From Litoreibacter meonggei (GTDB lineage: Bacteria > Pseudomonadota > Alphaproteobacteria > Rhodobacterales > Rhodobacteraceae), in assembly GCF_003663885.1 (NCBI RefSeq), contig NZ_RCCE01000007.1, positions 54,114 to 118,113 on the forward strand: a stretch of DNA of 64,000 nt, read 5' to 3'. Below, piece by piece: positions 31,777-39,347 of this stretch. Position 1 is the stretch's first letter. The number at the start of each line of letters is the position of its first letter. The notes under the pieces were generated by a model. That model did no database searches. It was not told where the DNA came from and saw nothing but the letters and a program-made list of their open reading frames with translations. The position numbers and the translations under genes are program-made.

Positions 31777-32460
31777 TCAAAGGCCAGCTTCATCGCGCTT
31801 CTCCCCGACGCCCTGCAGGACGATCCGCATTTCATCAGAAGGATAGGGCCTCAACAACGCCGCGGCCTCGTCCAGCGATCCCGTCAACCAAGTCTCATAG
31901 TCATCTGGTCTGAGGATCACCGGCATTCGGCCTTTCGCATGTATGGGCCTGATAAGATCATTTGCTTCTGTCGTGACCATCGTATGAACACGTCGCGGAT
32001 GCTCCGGTTCAAGTAGATCTTCTCTTTCAACCCGCCAAAGCCCGGCTATCGCGAAGGGTGCGCGATCGTCACCCTCACCCGCGAGAGCAAACCAATAGTC
32101 CGTCGCCGGTTTTTGTCCCTTTGTCTCGTTAAAACTCGACACCGGGACCAAACACCGCCGATCTGCAAAGCTGCCTTTCCAGAGACCTGACTTCATCAGC
32201 TTGTCATCGCGCGCATTGTTCCATGCCGCCGGTTTGATGGGCTTGCCCGTGACTTTTGACACCTTCGGCGTCCGAAAACCCCACGACATTTCCACTAGCT
32301 CTCGCTTGCCCTCATCATCGAGCGCGACCACCGGGGCGGTCCCTTTCGGATGAATGCCCGGACGCGGCTGCGCATTGCCCAAATGGTCGCGTGTCGCATC
32401 CACTTTGAACAGCTGGCGCATGGCTTCGCTGGCCGTCGTATTCGAGTAGAGATTGCACAT
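31777..32460 (-). CDS. SOS response-associated peptidase (SRAP, YedK/HMCES)
   Basis: 227 residues. Cys2 (M-C-N-L-Y) is the catalytic residue that forms a thiazolidine with abasic sites. The other key parts are present: 'N-A-R-D-D' Asn, Glu in 'S-F-N-E-T-K-G', and His in 'I-H-A-K-G-R-M-P-V-I-L'. SRAP proteins shield abasic sites in single-stranded DNA, which would suit a plasmid that arrives as a single strand. Divergent region upstream carries repeat copy 3. Confidence 0.9.
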   Translation of the reverse strand: MCNLYSNTTASEAMRQLFKVDATRDHLGNAQPRPGIHPKGTAPVVALDDEGKRELVEMSWGFRTPKVSKVTGKPIKPAAWNNARDDKLMKSGLWKGSFADRRCLVPVSSFNETKGQKPATDYWFALAGEGDDRAPFAIAGLWRVEREDLLEPEHPRRVHTMVTTEANDLIRPIHAKGRMPVILRPDDYETWLTGSLDEAAALLRPYPSDEMRIVLQGVGEKRDEAGL

Positions 32461-32516
32461 CTTTCCGCATCAAACCTTGATTTACAGCGTAACCTTATCG
32501 CGATTCAGCTTGTCTT

Positions 32517-32573
32517 TCATCTTGCCAGAAATTTCCTCGGGGGAGGCGCATTGCGCCGAGGGCAGACAGCCCC
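32517..32573. repeat. interspersed palindromic repeat, copy 3
   Basis: TCATCTTGCCAGAAATTTCC start, hairpin GGCGCATTGCGCC, end GAGGGCAGACAGCCCC. Sits between the divergent SRAP gene and the gene at 32626. Confidence 0.8.
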
Positions 32574-32625
32574 TTTTTCCTTTCGCTCACAACTCTTGCC
32601 TTGCGAGAACATAGAAAGAACATCT

Positions 32626-32967
32626 ATGGCTTGGCACATGGGCCGCATTTTCGATCATCCCTACCGCGTCGTGCGGTATGACCAGCATGGCGATATGATC
32701 GACGAGCTGGCGCAGCGCATCCATTTCGATCTTGCGCGCGCGTGTCAGCGTAAAGCAGCAAAAATCTGTCCGGACGATGAGGTTGCGGTGCAGCATGGAA
32801 TCCGCGTGATGGTGAAAATGAAGGGCACCGAGCAGCTTTGGGGCCCCTGCCCCGTCTTTCAGACGTGTCACCGCGCTGTTCAGGCTTCAGCCGGCAGACC
32901 GGCTTACGCCCGGAACACCGTGCCCTGCTTTCCCTGTGAACTCTGGCGCCAGGGCGTGTCTCTCTGA
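32626..32967 (+). CDS. hypothetical Cys-rich protein
   Basis: 113 residues from the ATG at 32626. The C-terminal half has a C-P-V-F-Q-T-C and C-F-P-C arrangement that could bind zinc. N-terminal half is charged ('R-V-V-R-Y-D-Q-H-G-D-M-I-D-E-L'). No classic ribosome site, so the start is uncertain. No family recognised. From 32968 to 33194 nothing is seen. Confidence 0.4.
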   Translation: MAWHMGRIFDHPYRVVRYDQHGDMIDELAQRIHFDLARACQRKAAKICPDDEVAVQHGIRVMVKMKGTEQLWGPCPVFQTCHRAVQASAGRPAYARNTVPCFPCELWRQGVSL

Positions 32968-33194
32968 GCCACATCCTTCCGCGTTCACATGGTCACGCAT
33001 ACCACGGCGATCCGCCCTTGCGGGTTTCAATCGCATGGGGCATCGGATCTTTGATCCTCGTCGTGTTGCGCGTTTAACCGCTCATGTGCTCGACCGCACT
33101 CATTGCCAGTCGCGCGTGTAGGGCGCTATTTGGTTCGGCTCGGATCGTAATTCCGAACATCAAACAATGCTGTCGCTGGCGCAGGAGGTAAAAT

Positions 33195-33857
33195 ATGAAG
33201 AAGTTTGAGAATGCAGCCCGTAGCCTATTAGAAGGAAAACCAATCCTTCTTTATGACTTTGATGATCGAGAAGCCGAAACCGATCTTATTTATCTTGCCG
33301 AGAAAATTGACGCAAAGGCGGTAGCGGATTTGCGTCTCAATGCTGGAGCGCCATTAACTGTCTACATCAGTTGGCAGATGGGTCAGACTTTGGGTTTGGA
33401 CACATATTTGGACTTTGTTTCCAAGTATGCAGACCCCAACTCGATCTACAGGGCGTTGTCGGAGCCAACACCCGGTTTTGACCCTCGTTTTTCCATCACC
33501 TTGGATTTCAGGGAAAACAAGACCGGCTGTTCTCATGTTGAGACTGCGCGTACAGTTCGCGAGCTTTGTGATTTGTTAAAGGAAGGCGAGGCCAAGGACT
33601 TTGCGCGACTGTTTCGTGCGCCCGGGCATATTCCTCTAATCGTCGGCACAAAAGGTCTTCTCAAAGAGAGAAACGGGCACACCGAACTCATTCTGGCCCT
33701 CGCATTAAATCAGGGTTTGTTCCCGATGGTCGTCGCCTCCGAGATGATCGACGCGGAAACCGGCCATTCGACAACGTATGGCAACGCGCGAAAATACGGC
33801 GAGCAACGTGGTCTTGATTTCATAGGCGGGAACGAACTCATGGAGGCTTACGGATGA
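33195..33857 (+). CDS. RibB-like (3,4-dihydroxy-2-butanone 4-phosphate synthase) homologue
   Basis: 220 residues, the full length of a RibB domain. Conserved blocks: 'D-D-R-E-A-E-T-D-L-I' near residue 25, 'P-G-H-I-P-L-I' and 'R-N-G-H-T-E-L' in the second half, then 'E-M-I-D-A-E-T-G'. RibB turns ribulose 5-phosphate into dihydroxybutanone phosphate plus formate. The strand that normally carries the active-site Cys reads A-P-L-T-V-Y-I, and the S-A-x-D-R loop is altered (S-H-V-E-T-A), so a changed reaction is likely. Ends in a 4-nt overlap (ATGA) with the aminotransferase gene. No other riboflavin genes are present. Confidence 0.78.
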   Translation: MKKFENAARSLLEGKPILLYDFDDREAETDLIYLAEKIDAKAVADLRLNAGAPLTVYISWQMGQTLGLDTYLDFVSKYADPNSIYRALSEPTPGFDPRFSITLDFRENKTGCSHVETARTVRELCDLLKEGEAKDFARLFRAPGHIPLIVGTKGLLKERNGHTELILALALNQGLFPMVVASEMIDAETGHSTTYGNARKYGEQRGLDFIGGNELMEAYG

Positions 33858-35026
33858 GCGAGACAACCGCGACGAAAATGCCCGATGTGACCGCCGCAGA
33901 GCCAATTCCAGCGTCTGCCATGTCCGAAGTGAACCGGATTTTGGGCAATGGCGACCTGTACCGCTACACAACGGCAGAGTCGCCCGTTACCCTACTAGAA
34001 AGAGACTTCGCCGAGAAAATTGGCAGTCGCTATGCTTTGGCCGTCTCATCTTGTTCAGCAGCGTTGTTTCTCTCGCTAATGGCTTTGGACTTGCAGCCCG
34101 GTGCGAAGGTTCTGATCCCTGCTTTTACTTTCGTTGCAGTGCCTTCAGCAGTGGTCCACGCAGATTGTGTTCCCGTCTTGTGCGAATGCGGGTCGAACTA
34201 TCGAATTGATTTGGACGACTTTCGGCACAAACTGCCGGGGGTTGATGCCGTTCTGATAAGCCACATGCGGGGCCATACCTCCGATATGGACGCCATCATG
34301 GCCGCATGTGATGCAGCCGGTGTTCCTGTGGTTGAGGATGCTGCGCATTCGCTAGGGACCACATGGGATGGCCGCAAGATCGGTACTCTCGGAAAAATCG
34401 GCTGTTTTTCCTTCCAGTCCTACAAACTTCTGAATTCTGGTGAGGGCGGGATCATGGTCACGGACGATCCAGACCTGATGGCCCGCGCCATCATGATGCA
34501 CGGTTCCTATGAGGATAAGTGGCAGCATCACGATATCCCGGCCGATGTGATGGCCCGTGTCCAAAACAACATGCCCATGTTCGGTTTGCGCCTGAATACA
34601 CTCTCAGCAGTTCTGATCCGGGCACAGCTGGAGCATTTGGATCAGCGGGTGCTTGATGGCCGCCGCAACCACGATCATGTCGCCAACAGGTTGCGTGCGA
34701 TCAACTCTGTGCAAGTACCAGCCGCCTATCCAGCGGAGATGCGCGCACCAGATTCATTGCAGTTCAACCTGCCTCACCTTTCAGATGACGAGGTGGATGC
34801 TTTTGTCGGTGACGCCAAGCGACGCGGTTTGCATATTCAGGTTTTTGGCCGTTCAAAGAACAACTCGCGGGCCTACTGGAATTGGGGTTTTCTGGACGAT
34901 GTGCCAGACCTTCCGCAGACCCGCGCAATGTTGATGCGTGCATGTGATCTGCGCCTCCCAGCTCGCCTAACACTGGCCGAATGCGATCTCATTGCAGATA
35001 CGCTGATTGCCGCGTTGGGGGAGTAG
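33854..35026 (+). CDS. DegT/DnrJ/EryC1/StrS-type PLP aminotransferase
   Basis: 390 residues, normal family length. PLP-binding landmarks: 'S-S-C-S-A-A-L-F-L' (phosphate loop), 'E-D-A-A-H-S-L-G' (Asp contacting the pyridine), and the Schiff-base Lys in 'F-Q-S-Y-K-L-L-N-S-G-E-G-G'. The family transfers amino groups onto keto sugars and related polyols. Coupled to the RibB-like gene, so its substrate may be that enzyme's product or a derivative. It is followed 15 bp later by an exporter. Confidence 0.88.
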   Translation: MSETTATKMPDVTAAEPIPASAMSEVNRILGNGDLYRYTTAESPVTLLERDFAEKIGSRYALAVSSCSAALFLSLMALDLQPGAKVLIPAFTFVAVPSAVVHADCVPVLCECGSNYRIDLDDFRHKLPGVDAVLISHMRGHTSDMDAIMAACDAAGVPVVEDAAHSLGTTWDGRKIGTLGKIGCFSFQSYKLLNSGEGGIMVTDDPDLMARAIMMHGSYEDKWQHHDIPADVMARVQNNMPMFGLRLNTLSAVLIRAQLEHLDQRVLDGRRNHDHVANRLRAINSVQVPAAYPAEMRAPDSLQFNLPHLSDDEVDAFVGDAKRRGLHIQVFGRSKNNSRAYWNWGFLDDVPDLPQTRAMLMRACDLRLPARLTLAECDLIADTLIAALGE

Positions 35027-35041
35027 GGTCAGCTCCTCACA

Positions 35042-35644
35042 ATGGTTGATTGGATCATCTTTCTGCCTGCCTGCTTTGCGCTCAATATGGCCTGTGGGCC
35101 AAGCAACCTGTTGGCGATGACGCATGGCGCAAAGTGTGGCGTTCCTTTCGCACAAAAAGCTGCAATCGCCAGATTGATCGTCTTTGTTCCTATGATTGCA
35201 GCGAGCGCCTTGGGTCTTGGTCTTCTTCTGACTGCATCTCCGTTCGTCTTTGGCATCGCCAAAGCTATCGGCGCTGCTTATCTCATATGGCTTGGCATCG
35301 CGCTTTGGCGGAGCGCAAAAACGCTTAAATCGGAAGAGTTTCTGGATAAGTCTGTTTCTATGAAAATCGCTTTCAGGACTGAAGCCTTGTTGGCTATCAG
35401 TAACCCGAAAGCAATTTTGACGTTCGCTGCATTCTTCCCACAGTTCGTCATCTTGGACGCCTACTGGCAAAGCTACGCGATGCTCGGAGCGGCCTTTCTC
35501 ATCATGGAAGCTATTGCGATCTTCGCATATGCGCTTGGTGGCAGTGTTGCCTCAACATTTGCAGCAGACAAGATCCCGGTGTTTCAGCGCATTTCAGGTG
35601 CTATGATGTGCGTGTTCGGCACCTTACTTCTGATGGCGTCGTAG
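35042..35644 (+). CDS. LysE/RhtB-family exporter
   Basis: 200 residues, six predicted membrane helices. Typical motif 'C-G-P-S-N-L-L-A-M-T-H-G' at residues 18-29 (G-P-x-x-x), and 'A-I-S-N-P-K-A-I-L-T-F-A-A-F-F-P-Q-F' in the third helix. The family exports amino acids and similar amines. Third gene of the RibB-like/aminotransferase row, which suggests the amine made upstream is pumped out. Confidence 0.88.
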   Translation: MVDWIIFLPACFALNMACGPSNLLAMTHGAKCGVPFAQKAAIARLIVFVPMIAASALGLGLLLTASPFVFGIAKAIGAAYLIWLGIALWRSAKTLKSEEFLDKSVSMKIAFRTEALLAISNPKAILTFAAFFPQFVILDAYWQSYAMLGAAFLIMEAIAIFAYALGGSVASTFAADKIPVFQRISGAMMCVFGTLLLMAS

Positions 35645-35659
35645 CGCTCGCGAAACCTG

Positions 35660-36832
35660 TTAGCGGGTCCATCCTTCATTGAGTTTTTCCATGACCTTCT
35701 CAAGCCATCCATCATACCAATACCATTGGCCAGCAACATCGACGCCATACCCCTTCCCAGGGTTCCGTGCGTCGAGCTGGTTCACCAGCTGAGTATGATC
35801 AAAGATTGCAAACTCTGGAAAACCAGCTGCCTTTACCTTGGCAACCACCTCCATAGGGCGGTGTTTTGGGCGCTCTGTTTCTTTCAGAAGCACTCTCTCA
35901 ACATGTTCTGCCTCCGGTGTACCAGCTTTGACAAATTCGACAGCCAAGTCAGCTTTTGAAGCCTTGCCTGCTACCTTTGGTACAAAGGCTACGCGATAGC
36001 GAAACTTGGGGTCGGCTTGTTCTGCATCGGTCAATCCATTGTGGAAGTCATCCATTGCAGCCGCCAGGTTTGGCGGCAAGTCCTGACCGACTAAACCGGC
36101 CCTCTGCGCTCCATCGAAGGTGACGAATTGAAGTGCTATCGGCAACCGTTTTTCTAACGCAAACTCTTTGCCAAAGAGGGTCTTGATTGCGTCGTTGAAG
36201 TTGATGCAACACGCTTGCAGCTTGGCGCTTAGAGCATCGTCAATGCGGTCAGTTGATTGATGTTCAATCTCATGTCGAATTTCTGTCAGAAAGTTGAGAT
36301 TATCAATGACGCCTTTTTCAACCGGACACCCGCCGTGAGCGAGGCATTGACCGAGTTCCCAAAATTTATCGGCACCATGTTTTGTTTTCTGTACCACCCC
36401 AGCCTTCTTGTACCGATAATCGACCCCTTCCCTCTTGTAGTAGGCGTGCATCAGGTACGTCCAAGCTATTTCGCTTGTGACGATGAACAGTTCCGCGCGG
36501 AAAAACAGTCCGGCGCTGTTAAAAGTATGAACAGCCGCAATCATCGCCTCCCGCGCCTTAATGAGTAACTCATCACCCCTTAGATGAAGCCCCGTTACAG
36601 GGTCTATGTCCGGCCATGCACTCAGAAAAGCATCCAGTTCCAAGTCGCTCGCCGGTTTGATCCCAGCGTGCATCTTGCCATCTTTGATTTGGGATATCCG
36701 AGCTTGGTTGACTGAGCGAGTTGGTCTTGAAAAATAGGCGTGAACGTCTTGCGGGACATAGTTCTTTTGCAGCATCGCTTTCACGATAGCCACTTCCCAC
36801 TTTTTCAGGGTTTTCCCGGTTCTACGTGCCAA
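35660..36832 (-). CDS. DUF3644 protein with HEPN-like RNase motif
   Basis: 390 residues. DUF3644 region (about 85-230) with 'A-R-E-A-M-I-A-A-V-H-T-F-N-S-A' and 'I-R-H-E-I-E-H-Q', an R-x4-H signature of HEPN RNases. N-terminal part reads as a helical/HTH segment ('S-R-P-T-R-S-V-N-Q-A-R-I-S-Q-I'), and the C-terminal part ends in 'W-Y-W-Y-D-G-W-L'. HEPN proteins of this sort act in abortive infection. Stands alone, convergent with the exporter (15 bp apart). Confidence 0.78.
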   Translation of the reverse strand: MARRTGKTLKKWEVAIVKAMLQKNYVPQDVHAYFSRPTRSVNQARISQIKDGKMHAGIKPASDLELDAFLSAWPDIDPVTGLHLRGDELLIKAREAMIAAVHTFNSAGLFFRAELFIVTSEIAWTYLMHAYYKREGVDYRYKKAGVVQKTKHGADKFWELGQCLAHGGCPVEKGVIDNLNFLTEIRHEIEHQSTDRIDDALSAKLQACCINFNDAIKTLFGKEFALEKRLPIALQFVTFDGAQRAGLVGQDLPPNLAAAMDDFHNGLTDAEQADPKFRYRVAFVPKVAGKASKADLAVEFVKAGTPEAEHVERVLLKETERPKHRPMEVVAKVKAAGFPEFAIFDHTQLVNQLDARNPGKGYGVDVAGQWYWYDGWLEKVMEKLNEGWTR

Positions 36833-36960
36833 AACCCAATGAGCTTTCTGTTATTCCCGGCCACGACTATCAACGATAGCCGATCATGATTTCGAGAATT
36901 AGGTCAGTTTTCGACGGAAAGGTCAAAGTTATCTGACGTTCGAGATGATCCGTTCTTTCC

Positions 36961-37219
36961 TGGTCCCTTGGGGTTCGGTCAAGCCGAACGCCACAGCGGG
37001 ACGTGAGCGGCAGGGATGCCGCCGCGCGCAAGTGAAATAGACGGGGCCGTGTCCTCGCCTTCGGCTGCGGGCCGCACCACCCCCGGTCGATTTCCCTCGC
37101 GCGCTCCTAATCCTTCCTTTCATCGCATTCGAGGTTTCAGGAGAGGGCGCATCCGCGCTGTCCCTCAACCCCGATCCATTGGGCGACAGACCCAAGCGAC
37201 ACCACGAAGGAGAACCGTT
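36961..37219 (+). promoter_or_regulatory. long conserved leader (type 1), copy A
   Basis: 259 bp running straight into the ATG at 37220. A near-copy of 258 bp precedes ardC (39090-39347). Shared blocks: TGGTCCCTTGGG, hairpin TTCGG...CCGAA, hairpin GGCAGGGATGCC, CCTTTCATCGCATTC, hairpin GCGC/GCGC, then GATCCATTGGGCGACAGACC and the ribosome site. One stem shows a paired change (GCGC-ATCC-GCGC here, GCGCA-TTC-TGCGC there). The middle 100 bp differ. A conserved structured element (5' UTR RNA or folded DNA) is likely. Confidence 0.7.
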
Positions 37220-37426
37220 ATGGGAAACGTCCCCTGCCCGCCCCAACAGATCACCATTCACTGCAAAATCTGCGGATGCGAAAACGTCCGGCGCGACGCC
37301 AGCGTTGAATGGAGCCCAGAACTGCAGATGTGGGAAGTCGTAGTCGTTTATGACGCCGCCGATTGTGAAGACTGCGGCGGCGAAACCAACCTTATTGAAA
37401 AGCCTATCGCAGTAGGTGTGTCATGA
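37220..37426 (+). CDS. small zinc-ribbon-like protein
   Basis: 68 residues with two C-x2-C knuckles (C-K-I-C-G-C and C-E-D-C-G-G) about 35 residues apart, as in zinc ribbons. Ribosome site AAGGAGAA. Immediately downstream of the type 1 leader copy A; overlaps the next gene by 4 nt (ATGA). Possibly a nucleic-acid-binding protein; not recognised further. Confidence 0.65.
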   Translation: MGNVPCPPQQITIHCKICGCENVRRDASVEWSPELQMWEVVVVYDAADCEDCGGETNLIEKPIAVGVS

Positions 37427-37776
37427 AAGGCACCGTCCGACTGATTGAAGGTCTGCACATCACAGCCGCCGACAAGCGCAACATTCTCGAATGTATCGAA
37501 TACCTGCGCGGCGAAGAGAACCACGCGCAATGGTTGGGCCGAAAAGGTTCAGCGAAGCGCTATTGCCTGACTAGCGATCCAGAGCAGGCGAACCGCTTTC
37601 ACGTCCTTATCGGTGAGACCTACCGCACGGATTCAGGCGGCAAGCGTGAACGACAGTCAAAAGTCACCATTGAAACAACAGGGGTGGAACCCCTGCCCGC
37701 CGCGTCATGGCAGATCGACCAAGGCGATCTTTTTGATGGGCTGGACAACAACGAGGCCCAAGGGCCTATTGCTTAA
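37423..37776 (+). CDS. hypothetical protein
   Basis: 117 residues, coupled to the zinc-ribbon gene. Charged and mixed alpha/beta ('Q-A-N-R-F-H-V-L-I-G-E-T-Y-R-T-D'). No family recognised. Confidence 0.6.
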   Translation: MKGTVRLIEGLHITAADKRNILECIEYLRGEENHAQWLGRKGSAKRYCLTSDPEQANRFHVLIGETYRTDSGGKRERQSKVTIETTGVEPLPAASWQIDQGDLFDGLDNNEAQGPIA

Positions 37777-37781
37777 GACAC

Positions 37782-37828
37782 CTTCGGGGGCCGCGCGACG
37801 CGCCGGGGGCCGAAAGCCCCTCCCCCCC
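37782..37828. repeat. GC-rich palindromic repeat, related to the interspersed family
   Basis: CCTTCGGGGGCCGCGCGACG followed by CGCCGGGGGCCGAAAGCCCC. It has the same GGGGG...CCCC ends as copies 1-4 but lacks the TCATCTTGCC start, so it is a truncated or related element. Confidence 0.45.
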
Positions 37829-37849
37829 TATATCAAAGAGGCATTCGCT

Positions 37850-38077
37850 ATGCTCGTGAACTTTTACACGCCACGAGGGGACGACTACGAGTTGATCCAT
37901 GCAACTCGTCTCGACATTCTGGAGGCATTGCCAAGGGTGGGAGATGAAATTCACATCGACGACTTTCAGGGCATCGTTAGCGTGGTTCGGTGGCGGATCA
38001 AGGATGATAAGCAGATTGTGGCCGTCATGGTCGAAGAAATCGCCCTAGACACCACCAACCTCTCTCAGCCCCGATAA
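37850..38077 (+). CDS. hypothetical small protein
   Basis: 75 residues from the ATG at 37850, AAAGAGG 8 nt upstream. Pattern of a small beta barrel ('V-G-D-E-I-H-I-D-D-F-Q-G-I-V-S-V-V-R-W'). Its 3' end overlaps a convergent gene by 13 nt. No family. Confidence 0.55.
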   Translation: MLVNFYTPRGDDYELIHATRLDILEALPRVGDEIHIDDFQGIVSVVRWRIKDDKQIVAVMVEEIALDTTNLSQPR

Positions 38078-38442
38078 AATGCTTCGTTTTGATCGAGCCA
38101 CTGGCGCATTTTTTCGAGGTGCGATCTGACATGGTGCATAGTCTCGCGCACCGTCCAAAAGGTGCCGAAGGCGCACACGGCTAACATCAAATAGAACGCC
38201 TGATTTGTGAGCCATGAAATGTCCCACATCACATAGGCCACCATGTCAACGACCACGAAACAGCCAATCAGCAACGACAAAAGAACCGCGCGAGTGCGGT
38301 GTCGATATGCTTCTGTCAGCAGTTGATCGTGGCCGCTGGCTAGGATTGGTTCAACAACACGCCCCTGCCAGTCTTCATGCGCGTTTTTTTGAGCGATTAC
38401 CCGATGGCGAAGCTCAAGCAAAGATCGAAGGGGATTCCGCAT
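38065..38442 (-). CDS. small inner-membrane protein
   Basis: 125 residues. Basic N-terminal half, two membrane helices (about 53-72 and 80-95), then a helical His/Arg-rich tail ('H-H-V-R-S-H-L-E-K-M-R'). Topology suggests both ends in the cytoplasm. No family recognised. Confidence 0.6.
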   Translation of the reverse strand: MRNPLRSLLELRHRVIAQKNAHEDWQGRVVEPILASGHDQLLTEAYRHRTRAVLLSLLIGCFVVVDMVAYVMWDISWLTNQAFYLMLAVCAFGTFWTVRETMHHVRSHLEKMRQWLDQNEAFYRG

Positions 38443-38497
38443 AGGTCCAGTGTATCATGGCCGTATCGAATTCACACCGTCTGTCTTTGTTTCGGCG

Positions 38498-38531
38498 CGA
38501 TCACGGCGAGCTTCGCCGATGATCGCGCTCT
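38498..38531. other. long perfect hairpin in intergenic region
   Basis: Arms GCGCGATCACGGCGA and TTCGCCGATGATCGCGC around a 2-nt loop, with one unpaired base. Lies within the 302-bp gap 38443-38744. No U-tract, so the role is unclear; it may be a protein-binding site or part of a mobile repeat. Confidence 0.35.
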
Positions 38532-38684
38532 TGCACCAATGCTTGAGATGCTCCGGACAATTCAAACTAAGCGCCCAGGTACCCCTTTCACGTCTGGGCC
38601 TTCAATTTCCCGAACGGTCATGATGATTGCCAATGCAACATCGCCTGAGCTTGGGTGATCGTGAGTCATCCTCAAATTTCCTTT

Positions 38685-38742
38685 TCATCTTGCCGAAAAT
38701 ATCCTCGGGGGAGGCGCGCAGCGCCGGGGGCAGACAGCCCCC
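38685..38742. repeat. interspersed palindromic repeat, copy 4
   Basis: TCATCTTGCCGAAAATATCC start, hairpin GGCGCGCAGCGCC, end GGGGGCAGACAGCCCC. It ends 2 bp before the stop of the minus-strand gene at 38745. Confidence 0.8.
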
Positions 38743-38744
38743 TC

Positions 38745-39020
38745 CTACTTATAAGGCCCGCGATACGGCTCCCCAACAAGTTGAATGTGCGGACATCCCA
38801 AGACGAAACTGGTCGCGGCGTGCAGCGAGCGGAAGTAGATGCAATGCGCTTTTTGCGATGACCACAGTGTGTGGGGCTTGCTGGCATAATTGCCGGTCCC
38901 GACATGACGTTGCAGCCATTGTCTGGTCAGCTCGTTTGTCATCGGATCTGCTCGCACGCTTATGCGGACCGGGAATTCCCTGTCCATGATGTCATAACGA
39001 TGTGGTGCCTTGCTCCCCAT
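38745..39020 (-). CDS. hypothetical protein
   Basis: About 91 residues from the ATG at 39020; upstream in-frame ATGs at 39032 and 39065 are alternatives and none has a good ribosome site. Basic, with a mixed pattern ('F-P-V-R-I-S-V-R-A-D', 'T-L-W-S-S-Q-K-A-H-C-I-Y-F'). Composition fits a real protein but no family is recognised. Confidence 0.42.
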   Translation of the reverse strand: MGSKAPHRYDIMDREFPVRISVRADPMTNELTRQWLQRHVGTGNYASKPHTLWSSQKAHCIYFRSLHAATSFVLGCPHIQLVGEPYRGPYK

Positions 39021-39089
39021 GGTGGGGAACATAAGCAGAACATATAAAGGTGATCCAGTGGGCAATGCGATCTGCGATCACGCTAATCC

Positions 39090-39347
39090 TGGTCCCTTGG
39101 GATTCGGGCAAGCCGAACGCCTCTGCGGGACGTTAGCGGCAGGGATGCCGCCGGATTTAAGCGAAATAGACAGACCCGTGTTGTCGGCTGCACCTCCTGC
39201 CCGCGCCAGTCCGTCGATTTCGCTCAAATCCTCCCAATCCTTCCTTTCATCGCATTCAGGTTTTCAGGAGCAGGCGCATTCTGCGCTGTCCAAAAAACCC
39301 GATCCATTGGGCGACAGACCCAAGCGACACCACAAAGGAGAACTGTC
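39090..39347 (+). promoter_or_regulatory. long conserved leader (type 1), copy B, of ardC
   Basis: Near-copy of 36961-37219, ending in AAAGGAGAACTGTC before the ardC ATG. The last 70 bp are about 85 percent alike by eye between copies, and all four small hairpins are kept. The same leader thus serves two unrelated genes. Confidence 0.7.

Noticed and set aside
33195..33857. Genuine riboflavin biosynthesis ribB
   Set aside because: Active-site strand and loop residues differ and no rib genes or FMN-type leader are nearby.
38672..38905. 77-codon minus-strand frame
   Set aside because: It is a reading of repeat copy 4 and the antisense of other frames; no start signal.
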